From assembly GCA_003221515.1 (NCBI GenBank), contig QHSI01000122.1:55116-119115 (forward strand): a DNA stretch of 64,000 bases, read 5' to 3'. The stretch comes from Candidatus Rokuibacteriota bacterium (GTDB lineage: Bacteria > Methylomirabilota > Methylomirabilia > Rokubacteriales > CSP1-6). The stretch's first letter is position 1; every line of letters begins with the position of its first letter. The notes below the pieces were generated by a model. The model saw only the letters and a list, made by a program, of their open reading frames with translations, had not been told where the DNA came from and searched no databases. Position numbers and translations under genes: made by a program. Positions 44,632-53,217 of this stretch are shown piece after piece.

Positions 44632-46431
44632 CTACCAGGCCAGGGCGTACGTCGGTCGGCGCGGATCGGCGCCGGCCGACACCACGCCCGATTCCGGATC
44701 GCGTCGGGTCACGACGGCGCCGACGCCGCAGGCGCCGATCTCGCTGACGGTGTGGCCGAGCGCGCTGAGCTCGGCGCGCGTGCTCTCCGGAATACCGGGC
44801 TCGACGTTGAGCTGCCCGGGTCGATAGACGCGGGGATAGAACGAGTTGACGAGCGTCTGGGTCGAGAAGCGCGGCGCCTCGACCGCCTGCTGTGGGTTCA
44901 TTCCCCAGACCAGCACGTTGAGGACGAGCTGCAAGTCGGCCTGGGCCTGATCGTCGCCGCCCGGGCAGCCGATCGTCGCGGTGGGCACGCCACCCTCGCA
45001 GATCAGATACGAGATCAGCGTGGTGCGCGGCCGCTTGCCCGGGACGAGACCGTTGGGATGGCCGTCCTCGAGGACGAACATCTCGCTCCGCGTGCTCAGC
45101 GTACAGCCGAGCTCGGGAGCGAACGCCGACTTTCGGAACACGCCACCGCTCGGCGTGAGCGCGACCATGCTGCCCTCGCGGTCGACGACCGCGATGTGCG
45201 TCGTCCCGTCGGCGGCGGGCTCGGCCGCGGTCGCGCCGGATCGCGCGCCCATCACCGCGCCCGCGGCCGTGGGCGCGCCGCGGCGCTCGATCGTCCCGGG
45301 GGCCGGTGCTTCCGGCGCGGCCCGGTCCATGCGGATGAGCCCGGCGCGCTCGTGGAGGTATGCCGGCGCCAGCAGCTCGGCGATCGCGCGCGCGGCGGTA
45401 TCGGAATCGCCGTAGTACCGCTCGCGGTCCGCGAACGCGAGCTTGAGCGCCTCGGCGACCACGTGGATGTACCGCGCCGAGTTGTGCCCGAGCGCGCGCA
45501 GGTCGACGGTCGCCAGCATGCCGAGCGCCTGCATGAGCACCGGCCCCTGGGTCCACGCGGGCGGACCGATGATCTCGCGCCCCGCGAACGACATTCGCAG
45601 CGGCGGCTCGAACTGCGCGCGATAACCGGCCAGGTCGGAGGCGCGGAGGAGTCCGCCGACGCGCTCCGAGAACGCGCCGATGGTGGCCGCGACGTCGCCG
45701 CGGTAGAACCGCTCACGGGCGGCGCCGATGCCGGCGACCCGGTGGCCTCGGCTCGACGCTTCCGCGTCGACGAGCCGCCGCAGTGTCCCGGCGAGTGCCG
45801 GCTGCGTGAAGAGCTGGCCCAGCTCGGGCGGCTGCCCGCCTCGGTAGAACACCGCGGTCCCGCCAGGAGGATACAGATCGAACTGGCTGCGGCTCTCGCC
45901 GATGGTCAGCATCCGCCGCATGTGCTCGTACATCGGGAACCCGTGCTCGGCGTATTGCACGGCCGGCGCCAGCACCTCGCCCACGGTCTTCGTGCCGAAG
46001 CGCTCGAGCGCCTCGAGAAACGCGCCGACCGCGCCCGGTACGGTGAACGACAAGTGAGCGTCGGCCCCCGGCCCGGTCGGGATGCGATCGAGCTTCCGCC
46101 CGCGGAAGAACGCGATCGTCGCGAGGGCCGGAGCCACTCCCTGCCCGCTCAGCACGTGCAGCTGGCGACTGCGCGCGTCGTGCACGACCGCCACGCACTC
46201 GCCGCACAGCGTGTAGGACGCGGTCGGCTCCACCACCGCGGCCGCGAACCCCGCGGCCACGGCCGCGTCGAAGGCGTTGCCGCCCGCCAGCAGCATCCGC
46301 ATGCCGGCCATCGACACCAGGGGATGACCCGACGTGACGACGCCCTGAGTGCCCGAGACCACTGGCCGCGTGGTCGCACGATCGGCGGAGTGGTGCTCCA
46401 TCTCGTAGACTCGCCCGGTCGGTCTGCTCAT
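44632..46431 (-). CDS. Gamma-glutamyltransferase-family Ntn hydrolase
   Basis: Gamma-glutamyltransferase-like proenzyme of 599 residues. The autoprocessing nucleophile should be the second Thr of DGTTHIAVVDREG near residue 408, giving a large and a small subunit. GGNAFDAAVAAGF near the N-terminus and the small-subunit IGCPGGDDQ-type segment are as in the family. No signal peptide is visible, so it appears cytoplasmic, unlike the periplasmic E. coli enzyme. Cytoplasmic relatives hydrolyse gamma-glutamyl amides or acyl groups. It shares an operon with the MetE-like gene. A twin hairpin lies just upstream. Confidence 0.9.
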   Translation of the reverse strand: MSRPTGRVYEMEHHSADRATTRPVVSGTQGVVTSGHPLVSMAGMRMLLAGGNAFDAAVAAGFAAAVVEPTASYTLCGECVAVVHDARSRQLHVLSGQGVAPALATIAFFRGRKLDRIPTGPGADAHLSFTVPGAVGAFLEALERFGTKTVGEVLAPAVQYAEHGFPMYEHMRRMLTIGESRSQFDLYPPGGTAVFYRGGQPPELGQLFTQPALAGTLRRLVDAEASSRGHRVAGIGAARERFYRGDVAATIGAFSERVGGLLRASDLAGYRAQFEPPLRMSFAGREIIGPPAWTQGPVLMQALGMLATVDLRALGHNSARYIHVVAEALKLAFADRERYYGDSDTAARAIAELLAPAYLHERAGLIRMDRAAPEAPAPGTIERRGAPTAAGAVMGARSGATAAEPAADGTTHIAVVDREGSMVALTPSGGVFRKSAFAPELGCTLSTRSEMFVLEDGHPNGLVPGKRPRTTLISYLICEGGVPTATIGCPGGDDQAQADLQLVLNVLVWGMNPQQAVEAPRFSTQTLVNSFYPRVYRPGQLNVEPGIPESTRAELSALGHTVSEIGACGVGAVVTRRDPESGVVSAGADPRRPTYALAW

Positions 46432-46467
46432 GAGCTCAACGCTCCTTCCGGAATTCGTGGCTTCTCC

Positions 46468-46506
46468 GCCGAATTCGATTCGGCTCCCGGCCGAATTCGA
46501 TTCGGC
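46468..46506. repeat. Two identical 17-base hairpins in tandem
   Basis: GCCGAATTCGATTCGGC occurs at 46468-46484 and again at 46490-46506. Each is a perfect 7-bp stem (GCCGAAT/ATTCGGC) with a TCG loop. They lie in the 129-base gap between the Uma2 gene ending at 46561 and the gamma-glutamyltransferase start at 46431, both reverse strand. Related GAATTC and GCGAATCG fragments flank them. They may be a terminator for the former or a double operator for the latter. Confidence 0.8.
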
Positions 46507-46560
46507 TCTCGCGCGAATCGATACCGCGCGGCAACGGGCCGGTCAAGCTGAATCGTAGCG

Positions 46561-47193
46561 CTACGGCAGGAGATCGGCGATCACGATCCGCGCCGATGGC
46601 ACGGCGAGCACGGAGGCGACGTCGGCCGGTCCCAGCACCTCCACCGCGTGGTACGCCCACCCATAGGGCGCCGACGGCGCCGGCCCAGGCTCACGATGAA
46701 CCTCGAGCACGCGGTCGACCAGGTTGACGATCCAGTACTCCGGACGTCCGGCGCGTGCGTAGAGGCTCGCCTTGTGTTCTCGATCGACGAGGAGGCTCGT
46801 GAGCGCAACCTCTACGACGAGCACTGGATCTGCCGGATGCGCAGCGGCGTAGTCACGCACGTCGCCGCGCACGACCGCCACGTCGGGCTCGGGCTCCGAC
46901 GTCTCGTCGAGCGCGATCGGCGCCTGCGTGCGAACCTCCCAGCCCGCGCCGAACGCGCGCGCGAGCACACGCTCGACGAGTCTGATCGCCGTGTAGTGGG
47001 GCGAGCTCTGCGGCTCGGCCACCACGAGCAACCCGTCGATCAGCTCCACGCGGTCGCCCGGCGTGAAGACGCCGGTCTCGACGAGTCGCTCGTACTCGAC
47101 GCGCTTCCATCGCTTGAGCTCGAGTGTCGGCCGGGGCACGGGGTTGCCTCCTACCGTCAATCTAGTCGCGCGATCGACCACGGTCAATGTCAC
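46561..47193 (-). CDS. Uma2-family (DUF820) putative endonuclease-fold protein
   Basis: Uma2-family protein of 210 residues, GTG start. Conserved segments are YERLVETGVFTPGDRVELIDG near residue 34, EPEPDVAVVRGD, and VLVVEVALTSLLVDREHKASLYARAG, followed by YWIVNLVDRVLEV. The E/D-EVA-x(n)-K arrangement is the PD-(D/E)XK nuclease core. The role of these abundant proteins is not established. The divergent-looking GTG start lies 31 bases after the end of the GMC small-subunit gene. Confidence 0.88.
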   Translation of the reverse strand: MTLTVVDRATRLTVGGNPVPRPTLELKRWKRVEYERLVETGVFTPGDRVELIDGLLVVAEPQSSPHYTAIRLVERVLARAFGAGWEVRTQAPIALDETSEPEPDVAVVRGDVRDYAAAHPADPVLVVEVALTSLLVDREHKASLYARAGRPEYWIVNLVDRVLEVHREPGPAPSAPYGWAYHAVEVLGPADVASVLAVPSARIVIADLLP

Positions 47194-47224
47194 ACGACTG
47201 TGACACTGCAGGCTGCTGAGCCCA

Positions 47225-47668
47225 CTACACGCGCCGGTAGAGAGGGCCGCGCGTGGTCACGCGTGACAAGTCGGGCGGCCGCTCGGCGGCGACGCGGTGC
47301 CCTCGAGGATGTAACGGGCCAGGCTCGAGACCCAGTCGGGCGACGATCGCGGGATGGCTGTAGTAGCCGTCGTACGCGTGGTGCACCAGCGCGTCGAAGA
47401 AGACCGGGTGCGACTGCTCGACGCCACGGAGCACGCGCTCGCGCCGGTCCTGGTCCAGCGGGGCGAGGCCGGCGTCACCGACGGCGCGCGCCGCATCCTC
47501 GATCGCGGCGAGCCCGCCCGACAAGAGCGCGTCGATCTCGGGCGCGCCCGCGGCGACCGCGAGCACGTGATCGAGCGCGATCGCGCCAGCGCCCGGGAAC
47601 CCCGCGCTCGCCGGCACGAGGGTATCGAGGACCACCGCCAGGAGATTGCGCCGCGCGGCCAGCGTCAC
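47225..47668 (-). CDS. Gluconate-2-dehydrogenase subunit-3-family small subunit
   Basis: Small partner protein of about 147 residues. VLDTLVPASAGFPGAGAIALD and the FFDALVHHAYDGYYSHPAIV segment are typical of the family that escorts membrane-linked GMC dehydrogenases. The GTG start overlaps the GMC stop codon (GTGA), so the two are coupled. Family members are usually exported with the large subunit through the Tat system, but no Tat signal is obvious on this form. The C-terminus after PLHPRG is Arg/Pro-rich. Its likely job is stabilising or localising the dehydrogenase. Confidence 0.75.
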   Translation of the reverse strand: MTLAARRNLLAVVLDTLVPASAGFPGAGAIALDHVLAVAAGAPEIDALLSGGLAAIEDAARAVGDAGLAPLDQDRRERVLRGVEQSHPVFFDALVHHAYDGYYSHPAIVARLGLEPGPLHPRGHRVAAERPPDLSRVTTRGPLYRRV

Positions 47669-49263
47669 GAGCGTCTCCGGATGATTCCGTCGGCGATGTA
47701 GAGCGCCACCGCCTGGATCGTCGAGGTCGGGTTCACGGCGGCGCACGTGACCATCGTGCTGCCGTCCACGACGTAGAGATTCCGCACGTCGTGGCATCGT
47801 CCGTCGGCGTCGATCACGGAGGTGGCGGGGTCGCGCCCCATCCGCGCGGTTCCCATGAGGTGCCAGCCGCCGGCGCGGAGGAGCGGATTCACCGAGACCT
47901 CCCGGGCGCCGGCGGCCTCGAGCGCTTCCCGGGCGCGCGCGATGCCGTGGTCGAGCATGCGCCGGCTGTTCTCGCCGAGCGTGTAGGACACGCGCGGCGC
48001 CGGGATGCCGTGGGCGTCGGTGAGCGTGGGATCGAGATCCACGCGGTTCCCGGGCTCCGGCAGGTCCTCACCGATGACGGCCACAGTCAACGTCCGGTCG
48101 AAGCGCGCGTCGTAGAGTCTTCGGTGCTCGCGGCCCCACGGCACCCGGTCGCCCACGGAGCCGCCGGTGGCGGACGCGATCGGCGAGAGCCCGCGCGCCA
48201 CCTGAAACGAGTAGCCGCGCACGAAGCCGCGCGAGAGATCGGTCTCGTAGAACTCCTGACTGATGATGCTGCAGCCCAGCGGGCCGCGGAGCCCGTCCAG
48301 CCGCTCGTCGAAGAGCCCGCGCACCATCGCGTAGGGATGGAACATGAGGTTGCGGCCCACCTGCCCGCTGCGATTGGCCAGCCCGTCGGGGAACCGCGAC
48401 GAGCGCGAGTTCAGCAGGAGCCGCGGAGTGCCGATCCCGTTGGCCGCGAGCACGACCGCGCCTGCCTTCAGCTCGCGCGTCCGCCCTTCGCGGTCGAAGT
48501 ACTGCGCGCCGTCGGCGAGCCCGTCGGGCCCCAGCGTGATCTCGCGCACGCGAGCGCGCGTGACCAGCCGCGCGCCCGACGCTAGCGCCTTGGGCCAGTA
48601 GGTGACGTCGGTGCTCGCCTTGGCTCCGGTCGGGCAGCCGAGGTCGCAGGGCCCGCAGTTGATGCAGGCGCGTCGGCCGTCGTAGTCGCGCGTCAGGATC
48701 GCGCTGTCCGACGGCCACCAGTGCCATCCCAAGCGATCGAACCCGCGGGCCATCGTGGCGCCCAGCGTGTCCAGCGGGATCGGCGGCGTCTGCCGCGGCG
48801 ACTTCGGCGGATAGCCGGGATCGCCGGTGATCCCGGCCACGCCCATCATCGTGTCGTTCAGGTCGAAGTACGGCTCGAGCGTCGCGTAGTCGATGGGCCA
48901 GTCGTCGGCCACGCCGTCGAGGCTGCGCACGCGGAAGTCGGACGGTCGGAAGCGTGGGAAGTGGGCGCTCCAGTGAATCGTGCTCCCGCCCACCGCGTTG
49001 TACATCAGCGGCGAGATCGCCGAGCCGGCGTCGTTGACGGGGTAGTCTTGTGGCAGCCGGCGCACGTTGGGCTCGGCGCTCCAATCGGTGGTCCGATGCA
49101 GCTCCCAGTCGGCGCGCCAGTGCGGGTATGCGCGCGCGTCGACCCAGTCGCCCTGCTCCAGGCACACGACGCGGAGGCCGGCGCCCGCGAGCCGCCAGGC
49201 GACGGCGGCCCCCGAGGCGCCGGCGCCGATCACGAGCACGTCCGTGCGATCGTCGGCGGCCAT
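47665..49263 (-). CDS. GMC-family FAD oxidoreductase
   Basis: Glucose-methanol-choline oxidoreductase of 532 residues. The FAD-binding start is VLVIGAGASGAAVAWRL, and the active-site region has HLMGTARMG with the catalytic His and NPTSTIQA with the second polar residue. An inserted CINCGPCDLGC sequence near residue 200 has four closely spaced Cys as in the long-chain-alcohol-oxidase/gluconate-dehydrogenase-like branch and might bind a cluster. It oxidises alcohols or sugars and passes electrons onward. The coupled small-subunit gene downstream supports a dehydrogenase rather than an oxidase. Confidence 0.91.
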   Translation of the reverse strand: MAADDRTDVLVIGAGASGAAVAWRLAGAGLRVVCLEQGDWVDARAYPHWRADWELHRTTDWSAEPNVRRLPQDYPVNDAGSAISPLMYNAVGGSTIHWSAHFPRFRPSDFRVRSLDGVADDWPIDYATLEPYFDLNDTMMGVAGITGDPGYPPKSPRQTPPIPLDTLGATMARGFDRLGWHWWPSDSAILTRDYDGRRACINCGPCDLGCPTGAKASTDVTYWPKALASGARLVTRARVREITLGPDGLADGAQYFDREGRTRELKAGAVVLAANGIGTPRLLLNSRSSRFPDGLANRSGQVGRNLMFHPYAMVRGLFDERLDGLRGPLGCSIISQEFYETDLSRGFVRGYSFQVARGLSPIASATGGSVGDRVPWGREHRRLYDARFDRTLTVAVIGEDLPEPGNRVDLDPTLTDAHGIPAPRVSYTLGENSRRMLDHGIARAREALEAAGAREVSVNPLLRAGGWHLMGTARMGRDPATSVIDADGRCHDVRNLYVVDGSTMVTCAAVNPTSTIQAVALYIADGIIRRRS

Positions 49264-49376
49264 TCGAGAACGGGCAATAGCAGGAGAGGGCCACCGCCGT
49301 CAACTCCTCTCGTGATTGTCCTTGCCGAGCCGGGCGAGCAGGGGCCGGAGATGGTCGGCGCGGCACAGGCGCGGGC

Positions 49377-49541
49377 ATGGGTCGACTCACCGACGACGAT
49401 CTGGACCGGATCGACGGCGCCAGGGGCAAGCTCGCCGGCGCCCTTCAAGAGCGCTACGGCTGGGCGCGTGAGCAGGCCGAGCGCGAGATCAAGAAGCGCT
49501 GCGAGCAAAACGACGCCGAGCGATTCGGCGATAGGACGTGA
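49377..49541 (+). CDS. CsbD-like small stress protein
   Basis: A 54-residue protein: LTDDDLDRIDGARGKLAGAL then QERYGWAREQAEREI. This is the CsbD motif, normally LTDDDLD-x-I-x-G-K-R-x-x-L-x-G-x-x-Q-x-R-Y-G. Only the second half of the classical CsbD domain is present, but short versions exist in many soil bacteria. It is a hydrophilic helical protein usually induced by general or osmotic stress; its molecular function is unknown. A clear Shine-Dalgarno site is lacking. It converges on a BON-domain gene, another stress-linked family. Confidence 0.8.
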   Translation: MGRLTDDDLDRIDGARGKLAGALQERYGWAREQAEREIKKRCEQNDAERFGDRT

Positions 49542-49614
49542 GCCGGACGAGGGCGGGCGGGCCCGCTGAGCATTCAGGAGCCCGCTCGCTCCCGCCGGGC
49601 GCTGTGCGTGAAGG

Positions 49615-50220
49615 CTAGCTCGCCTTCGCCGCCGACACTCTCAGCTCGTTCTTGACCGACTTGACGCCGTCCACCCGATGGGCCAGGTCCGACGCCTTCG
49701 CGCTCTGCGCCATCGACTGCACCTCGCCGCTCAGCACCACGACGCCGGCGTCGGTGCGCACATCGATCTTCTTCAGCTGCGGGTCCCTGGCGAGGGTGGC
49801 CGTGACGGCCTTGGTGATCTGCTTGTCGTCAGCCGTGACGGCCTTGCGGGCGGCCGGTGGCACGACCTGCAGGTCGTTCTTCACGCTCTTGACGCCGTCG
49901 ACGCCCTTGGCGATCTCTTCCGCGGCGGTCTTCGCCTCATCGGAGTCGACCTTACCGCGCAGGAAGACCTGGCCGCTCACCGTCTCGACGCGCACTTCGC
50001 GCCCCTTGACCCGCTCATCGGCGAAGAGCGCGATCTTGGTCTTCGAAGTGAGCCAGCTGTCGCTGATCGCGACCTTCGCTTCCTGCGCGGTGTCCTTCGC
50101 CTTCTCCTTCACCTGGTCCATCTTGCTTTCGGCCTTGGTGTCGGCAGCACTGGCGCTCGGCGGCGCCGCGCAGAGCACGGCCGCCAGCAGCGCGGCTGCG
50201 GTCATGAAGTGGTCACGCAT
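49615..50220 (-). CDS. Periplasmic protein with two BON domains
   Basis: Exported protein of 201 residues (signal peptide MTAAALLAAVLCAAPPSASA). After a charged helix (SKMDQVKEKAKDTAQEA) come two BON domains, each ending with the same GVDGVKSVKN sequence (about residues 55-115 and 130-196). OsmY and related BON proteins are periplasmic, protect the envelope under osmotic stress and bind phospholipid or act as chaperones. It is divergent from a cardiolipin-synthase-like gene over 266 bases rich in dyads and repeats. Confidence 0.9.
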   Translation of the reverse strand: MRDHFMTAAALLAAVLCAAPPSASAADTKAESKMDQVKEKAKDTAQEAKVAISDSWLTSKTKIALFADERVKGREVRVETVSGQVFLRGKVDSDEAKTAAEEIAKGVDGVKSVKNDLQVVPPAARKAVTADDKQITKAVTATLARDPQLKKIDVRTDAGVVVLSGEVQSMAQSAKASDLAHRVDGVKSVKNELRVSAAKAS

Positions 50221-50302
50221 GGCTTCATCCTCCTCGATCTCATGGTCCGGGGCCCTCGCTCACACGATCCCCGCGCGGTGAATGAGCAATGACCTTGCCA
50301 TC

Positions 50303-50321
50303 GGCGAATGTAAGATTCGCC
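50303..50321. promoter_or_regulatory. Hairpin in the BON/cardiolipin-synthase divergent region
   Basis: GGCGAAT, loop GTAAG, ATTCGCC gives a perfect 7-bp stem about 80 bases upstream of the BON gene start and 165 bases upstream of the phospholipase-D-like gene. It could be an operator for either. Confidence 0.45.
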
Positions 50322-50398
50322 GGCGGCGCTAAGTGAACGGCTTTCGAGGGATTTGGCGCACGGGGCCCGCCCCGGCGTAGGTGAATCGCGGGGCGGTT

Positions 50399-50432
50399 GA
50401 TTTTACGTGGTCACCGATTTTACGCGGTCACT
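50399..50432 (+). repeat. Two abutting 17-bp direct repeats with a partial third
   Basis: GATTTTACGTGGTCACC (50399-50415) is followed at once by GATTTTACGCGGTCACT (50416-50432), and GATCCTACGCGGCC at 50437-50450 looks like a decayed third unit. The array ends about 37 bases before the ATG at 50487. Head-to-tail 17-bp repeats in a promoter region suggest binding sites for a regulator. Confidence 0.7.
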
Positions 50433-50486
50433 AGTAGATCCTACGCGGCCCAGGAGCGATTGGAGTGCCCCGGGGTTGAGTTCGCG

Positions 50487-51752
50487 ATGGTATCCGGATT
50501 GCTGGTCTCGGAGGTCATGCTCCTCTTCTTGATCGTCGCCGTCCTCATCGCTGGGTGTGCCGGTGTTCCCCGTCACGTCGAGCTGCCGGCGCTCGACGTG
50601 AGAGAACCGGCGTTCGCGGCAACACTCGGCGCCTACACCGGGACGACGGTCGTCGGCGGCAACCGCATCGAGATCCTGCTCAACGGCGACGAGATCTTTC
50701 CCGCGAAGCTGGCGCTGATCCGCAAAGCCCGGACCACGATCAACTACGCCCAGTACGTCTTCGAGGACGGCCCGCCGGCCGAGGAAGTCGCCGCCGCGCT
50801 CGCCGAGCGCTGCCGCGCCGGCGTGAAGGTCAACGTGCTCCTCGACGCCGTCGGGGCGCTGGCCATGCCCGGCGAGCATCGGCGAACGATGACCGACGCC
50901 GGCTGTCGCGTGGAGACCTATCGACCTTTGAACCCGTTCACGCTCGACCGCGTCAACTATCGCAACCACCGGCGCATCCTCGTCGTGGACGGCGTGATGG
51001 GCGTGACCGGCGGCTCCGGGATCAGCGGCAAGTGGGCCGGCAACGGACGCCAGGAAGGGTACTGGCGCGACACCGATATCTACCTCGAAGGCCCGGTGGT
51101 CGAGCAGCTGCAGGGCGCGTTCGCCGAGAACTGGCTCGAGGCGACGGGCACCGCGATCGGCGGCACGGACTACTTTCCGCGGCGACGACTCGACGTCAAG
51201 GGCGCGGTCGCCGCGCAGGTCGTGCGGAGCTCGCCGGCCGGCGGCAGCACCGCGATGTACACGATGTTCCTGCTGGCGCTGGCGTCGGCCAAGCAGTCGA
51301 TCCACATCACGAACCCCTACTTCGTCCCCGATGAGACGATGATCAAGACGCTGATCGCCGCGGCCGAGCGCGGCGTCAAGGTCGTCCTGGTGATTCCCGG
51401 CGCGATCGACCACAACCTGGTCCGCCAGGCGAGCCGGTCGGAGTTCGGGCGGCTGCTCAAGAGCGGCATCCGGATCCACGAGTACCGGCCGGCGCTCCTG
51501 CACTCGAAGACGATGGTTGTCGACGGCGTCTGGGCGACCGTCGGCAGCACCAACCTCGACTATCGCTCGTTCGCGTTGAACGAGGAGCTCAACGTCGTCG
51601 TGTACGACAGCGTCACCGCTCAACGGCTCGAGAAGATCTTCGAGCAAGACCTGGCCAACTCCCGGCCCGTCACCTACAAGGCCTGGAGCCGTCGAGGATT
51701 GCCGAGCCGGTTCCTCGAGCTGCTGGCGTTCCCGATCCGCGAGCAAATGTAG
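50487..51752 (+). CDS. Phospholipase-D-superfamily, cardiolipin-synthase-like lipoprotein
   Basis: Two-HKD phospholipase-D-family protein of about 421 residues. The N-terminal LLFLIVAVLIAGCAG looks like a lipobox signal, so the protein may be membrane-anchored. The second catalytic motif, LLHSKTMVVDG with GSTNLD, is canonical. The first, NHRRILVVDG, has Arg where HxK(x)4D has Lys. Bacterial relatives join phosphatidylglycerols into cardiolipin or transfer phosphatidyl groups. The ATG at 50487 is preferred; 50517 or an upstream TTG are alternatives. A metallo-beta-lactamase-fold gene follows by 17 bases. Confidence 0.88.
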   Translation: MVSGLLVSEVMLLFLIVAVLIAGCAGVPRHVELPALDVREPAFAATLGAYTGTTVVGGNRIEILLNGDEIFPAKLALIRKARTTINYAQYVFEDGPPAEEVAAALAERCRAGVKVNVLLDAVGALAMPGEHRRTMTDAGCRVETYRPLNPFTLDRVNYRNHRRILVVDGVMGVTGGSGISGKWAGNGRQEGYWRDTDIYLEGPVVEQLQGAFAENWLEATGTAIGGTDYFPRRRLDVKGAVAAQVVRSSPAGGSTAMYTMFLLALASAKQSIHITNPYFVPDETMIKTLIAAAERGVKVVLVIPGAIDHNLVRQASRSEFGRLLKSGIRIHEYRPALLHSKTMVVDGVWATVGSTNLDYRSFALNEELNVVVYDSVTAQRLEKIFEQDLANSRPVTYKAWSRRGLPSRFLELLAFPIREQM

Positions 51753-51769
51753 CGCGCTCGCTCGGGGAC

Positions 51770-52870
51770 GTGTACTCTCAATGGTTGGTGTTCGTTCGCA
51801 CGGGACAGCGCGCGGTTCTCCTGCTCGTCCTGGCTCTGGTCGTCAGTGCAGGCCAAGCGGCGCCGCAGCCTATCCCGGCGACCCTCTCCGCTCCCGCGGT
51901 CATCGCGGGTCTCACGCCGGCGGCGAGCGTCGGGAGAGTCTTCCGCAACCTCGATCCCCAGTATCATCGGGCGTCGCTGTGGACGCGAGCTCAGTCCGTG
52001 ATCCTGGGCGGTACTTGGCTCGTGGGCAAGCGTCGCGTCGCCGCCCTTCCGCGCGCCGAGGTCGACGTCGAAGCCCTGCGGGCCAACACGAGCCGGGCCA
52101 CCGTGACGTGGGTCGGGCACTCGACCGTGCTGGTTCAGCTGGACGGCGTCAACTTCCTGACCGATCCCATCTGGGCCAATCGGTCGGGGCCGTTTGGCGG
52201 GCTGGTGGGCGTGGGCCGGTACACGCCGCCGGGAATCGCGTTCGCCGCTCTGCCGCGGATCGACTTCGTCCTGATCTCGCACGACCACTACGACCACCTC
52301 GACGAGCCGACCGTGCGCCGGCTGGCTTACGCCTTCAACCCGCGCTTCGTGGTGCCGCTCGGCCTCAAGGACTGGCTCGCCGACCGTGGCATCACGAACG
52401 CCGTCGAGCTGAACTGGGGCCAGTCGGTGCAGGTCGCGGGACTCACGGTCGTGTGCACGCCGGCGCAACACGGCTCCGGCCGCACGCCGTTCGACCAGGG
52501 GCGACGCTTGTGGGCATCCTGGGCGGTCCTCGGATCCAAGCGCTTCTACTTCGCCGGAGACACCGGCTACTTTCAGCACTTCAAGCAGATCGGTGACGCT
52601 CTCGGGCCCTTCGATCTGGCCGCGCTGCCCATCGGCTCCTATACGCCCCGCGAGCACGCTCGGCCCGTCCACATCTCGCCGGAAGAAGCGCTCCAGGCGT
52701 GGGTCGATCTGCGCGCGGAGAAATTCGTGGGCATCCACTGGGGAACGTTCGGCCTCGCGCGAGAGCCGTACGACGAGCCGTCGCGACGGATCGAGCAGGA
52801 GGTCGCGCGCCGTCACTTCGATCCCGAGAGCGTCTGGATCCTCCGGCCGGGAGCGACGACTGCCTGGTAG
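51770..52870 (+). CDS. Exported metallo-beta-lactamase-fold hydrolase, NAPE-PLD/UlaG-like
   Basis: Metallo-hydrolase of 366 residues starting at a GTG, with an N-terminal signal or anchor (AVLLLVLALVVSAGQAA). The metal motif is SHDHYDHLDEPT (HxHxDH), with later His in PAQHGSGRTPFD, Asp in FYFAGDTGY and His in GIHWGTFGL. The order matches the NAPE-phospholipase D/UlaG branch. It lies 17 bases after the cardiolipin-synthase-like gene, so both may act on phospholipids at the envelope. That function is an inference from neighbours and fold. Confidence 0.88.
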   Translation: MYSQWLVFVRTGQRAVLLLVLALVVSAGQAAPQPIPATLSAPAVIAGLTPAASVGRVFRNLDPQYHRASLWTRAQSVILGGTWLVGKRRVAALPRAEVDVEALRANTSRATVTWVGHSTVLVQLDGVNFLTDPIWANRSGPFGGLVGVGRYTPPGIAFAALPRIDFVLISHDHYDHLDEPTVRRLAYAFNPRFVVPLGLKDWLADRGITNAVELNWGQSVQVAGLTVVCTPAQHGSGRTPFDQGRRLWASWAVLGSKRFYFAGDTGYFQHFKQIGDALGPFDLAALPIGSYTPREHARPVHISPEEALQAWVDLRAEKFVGIHWGTFGLAREPYDEPSRRIEQEVARRHFDPESVWILRPGATTAW

Positions 52871-53217
52871 TCCGTCCGGTTGTTACACGGTCTTTGTAAA
52901 AACTTCCTGATCGCTCCGTCACATTGCTCGAGCAGGAGATGAAGAGCGCGCCGGCGCGACGCGTCTGCCGCGGGACGCTGACCTCACGCGCCCAGACGCA
53001 TGACCGAGGAAGACACCTCGATCTGGACGGCGGCGATCGACACCGGAGCGAGCCGGGCCCTCGGCGAGCGACCGCGCGACGCCGCCGCGCCGGGCGGCGC
53101 AGCGAATGCGCCAGCCAACCCCTCGAATGGAGGAAGCGATGGCCCGATGATCTGAGCTGGGCTCCTGCCGCTACCTCCTCCGCACGGCACGCCTCACCGA
53201 CGTCAGCGCACCGGTAT
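52871..53217. other. 347-base stretch without a convincing gene
   Basis: It begins with a less GC-rich patch (TTACACGGTCTTTGTAAAAA) and is otherwise GC-rich. A 51-codon frame from an ATG at 53000 to 53155 has no Shine-Dalgarno site and an Ala/Pro/Gly-rich sequence, so it is not called. No repeat or hairpin stands out. It should contain the promoter for the gene starting at 53218. Confidence 0.6.

Noticed and set aside
43309..46551. Plus-strand frame of 1080 codons across the tandem repeat, MetE-like and gamma-glutamyltransferase genes
   Set aside because: Antisense shadow of two clear reverse-strand genes, with low-complexity composition.
53000..53155. Small gene of 51 codons
   Set aside because: No Shine-Dalgarno site, Ala/Pro/Gly-rich sequence and no recognisable motif.
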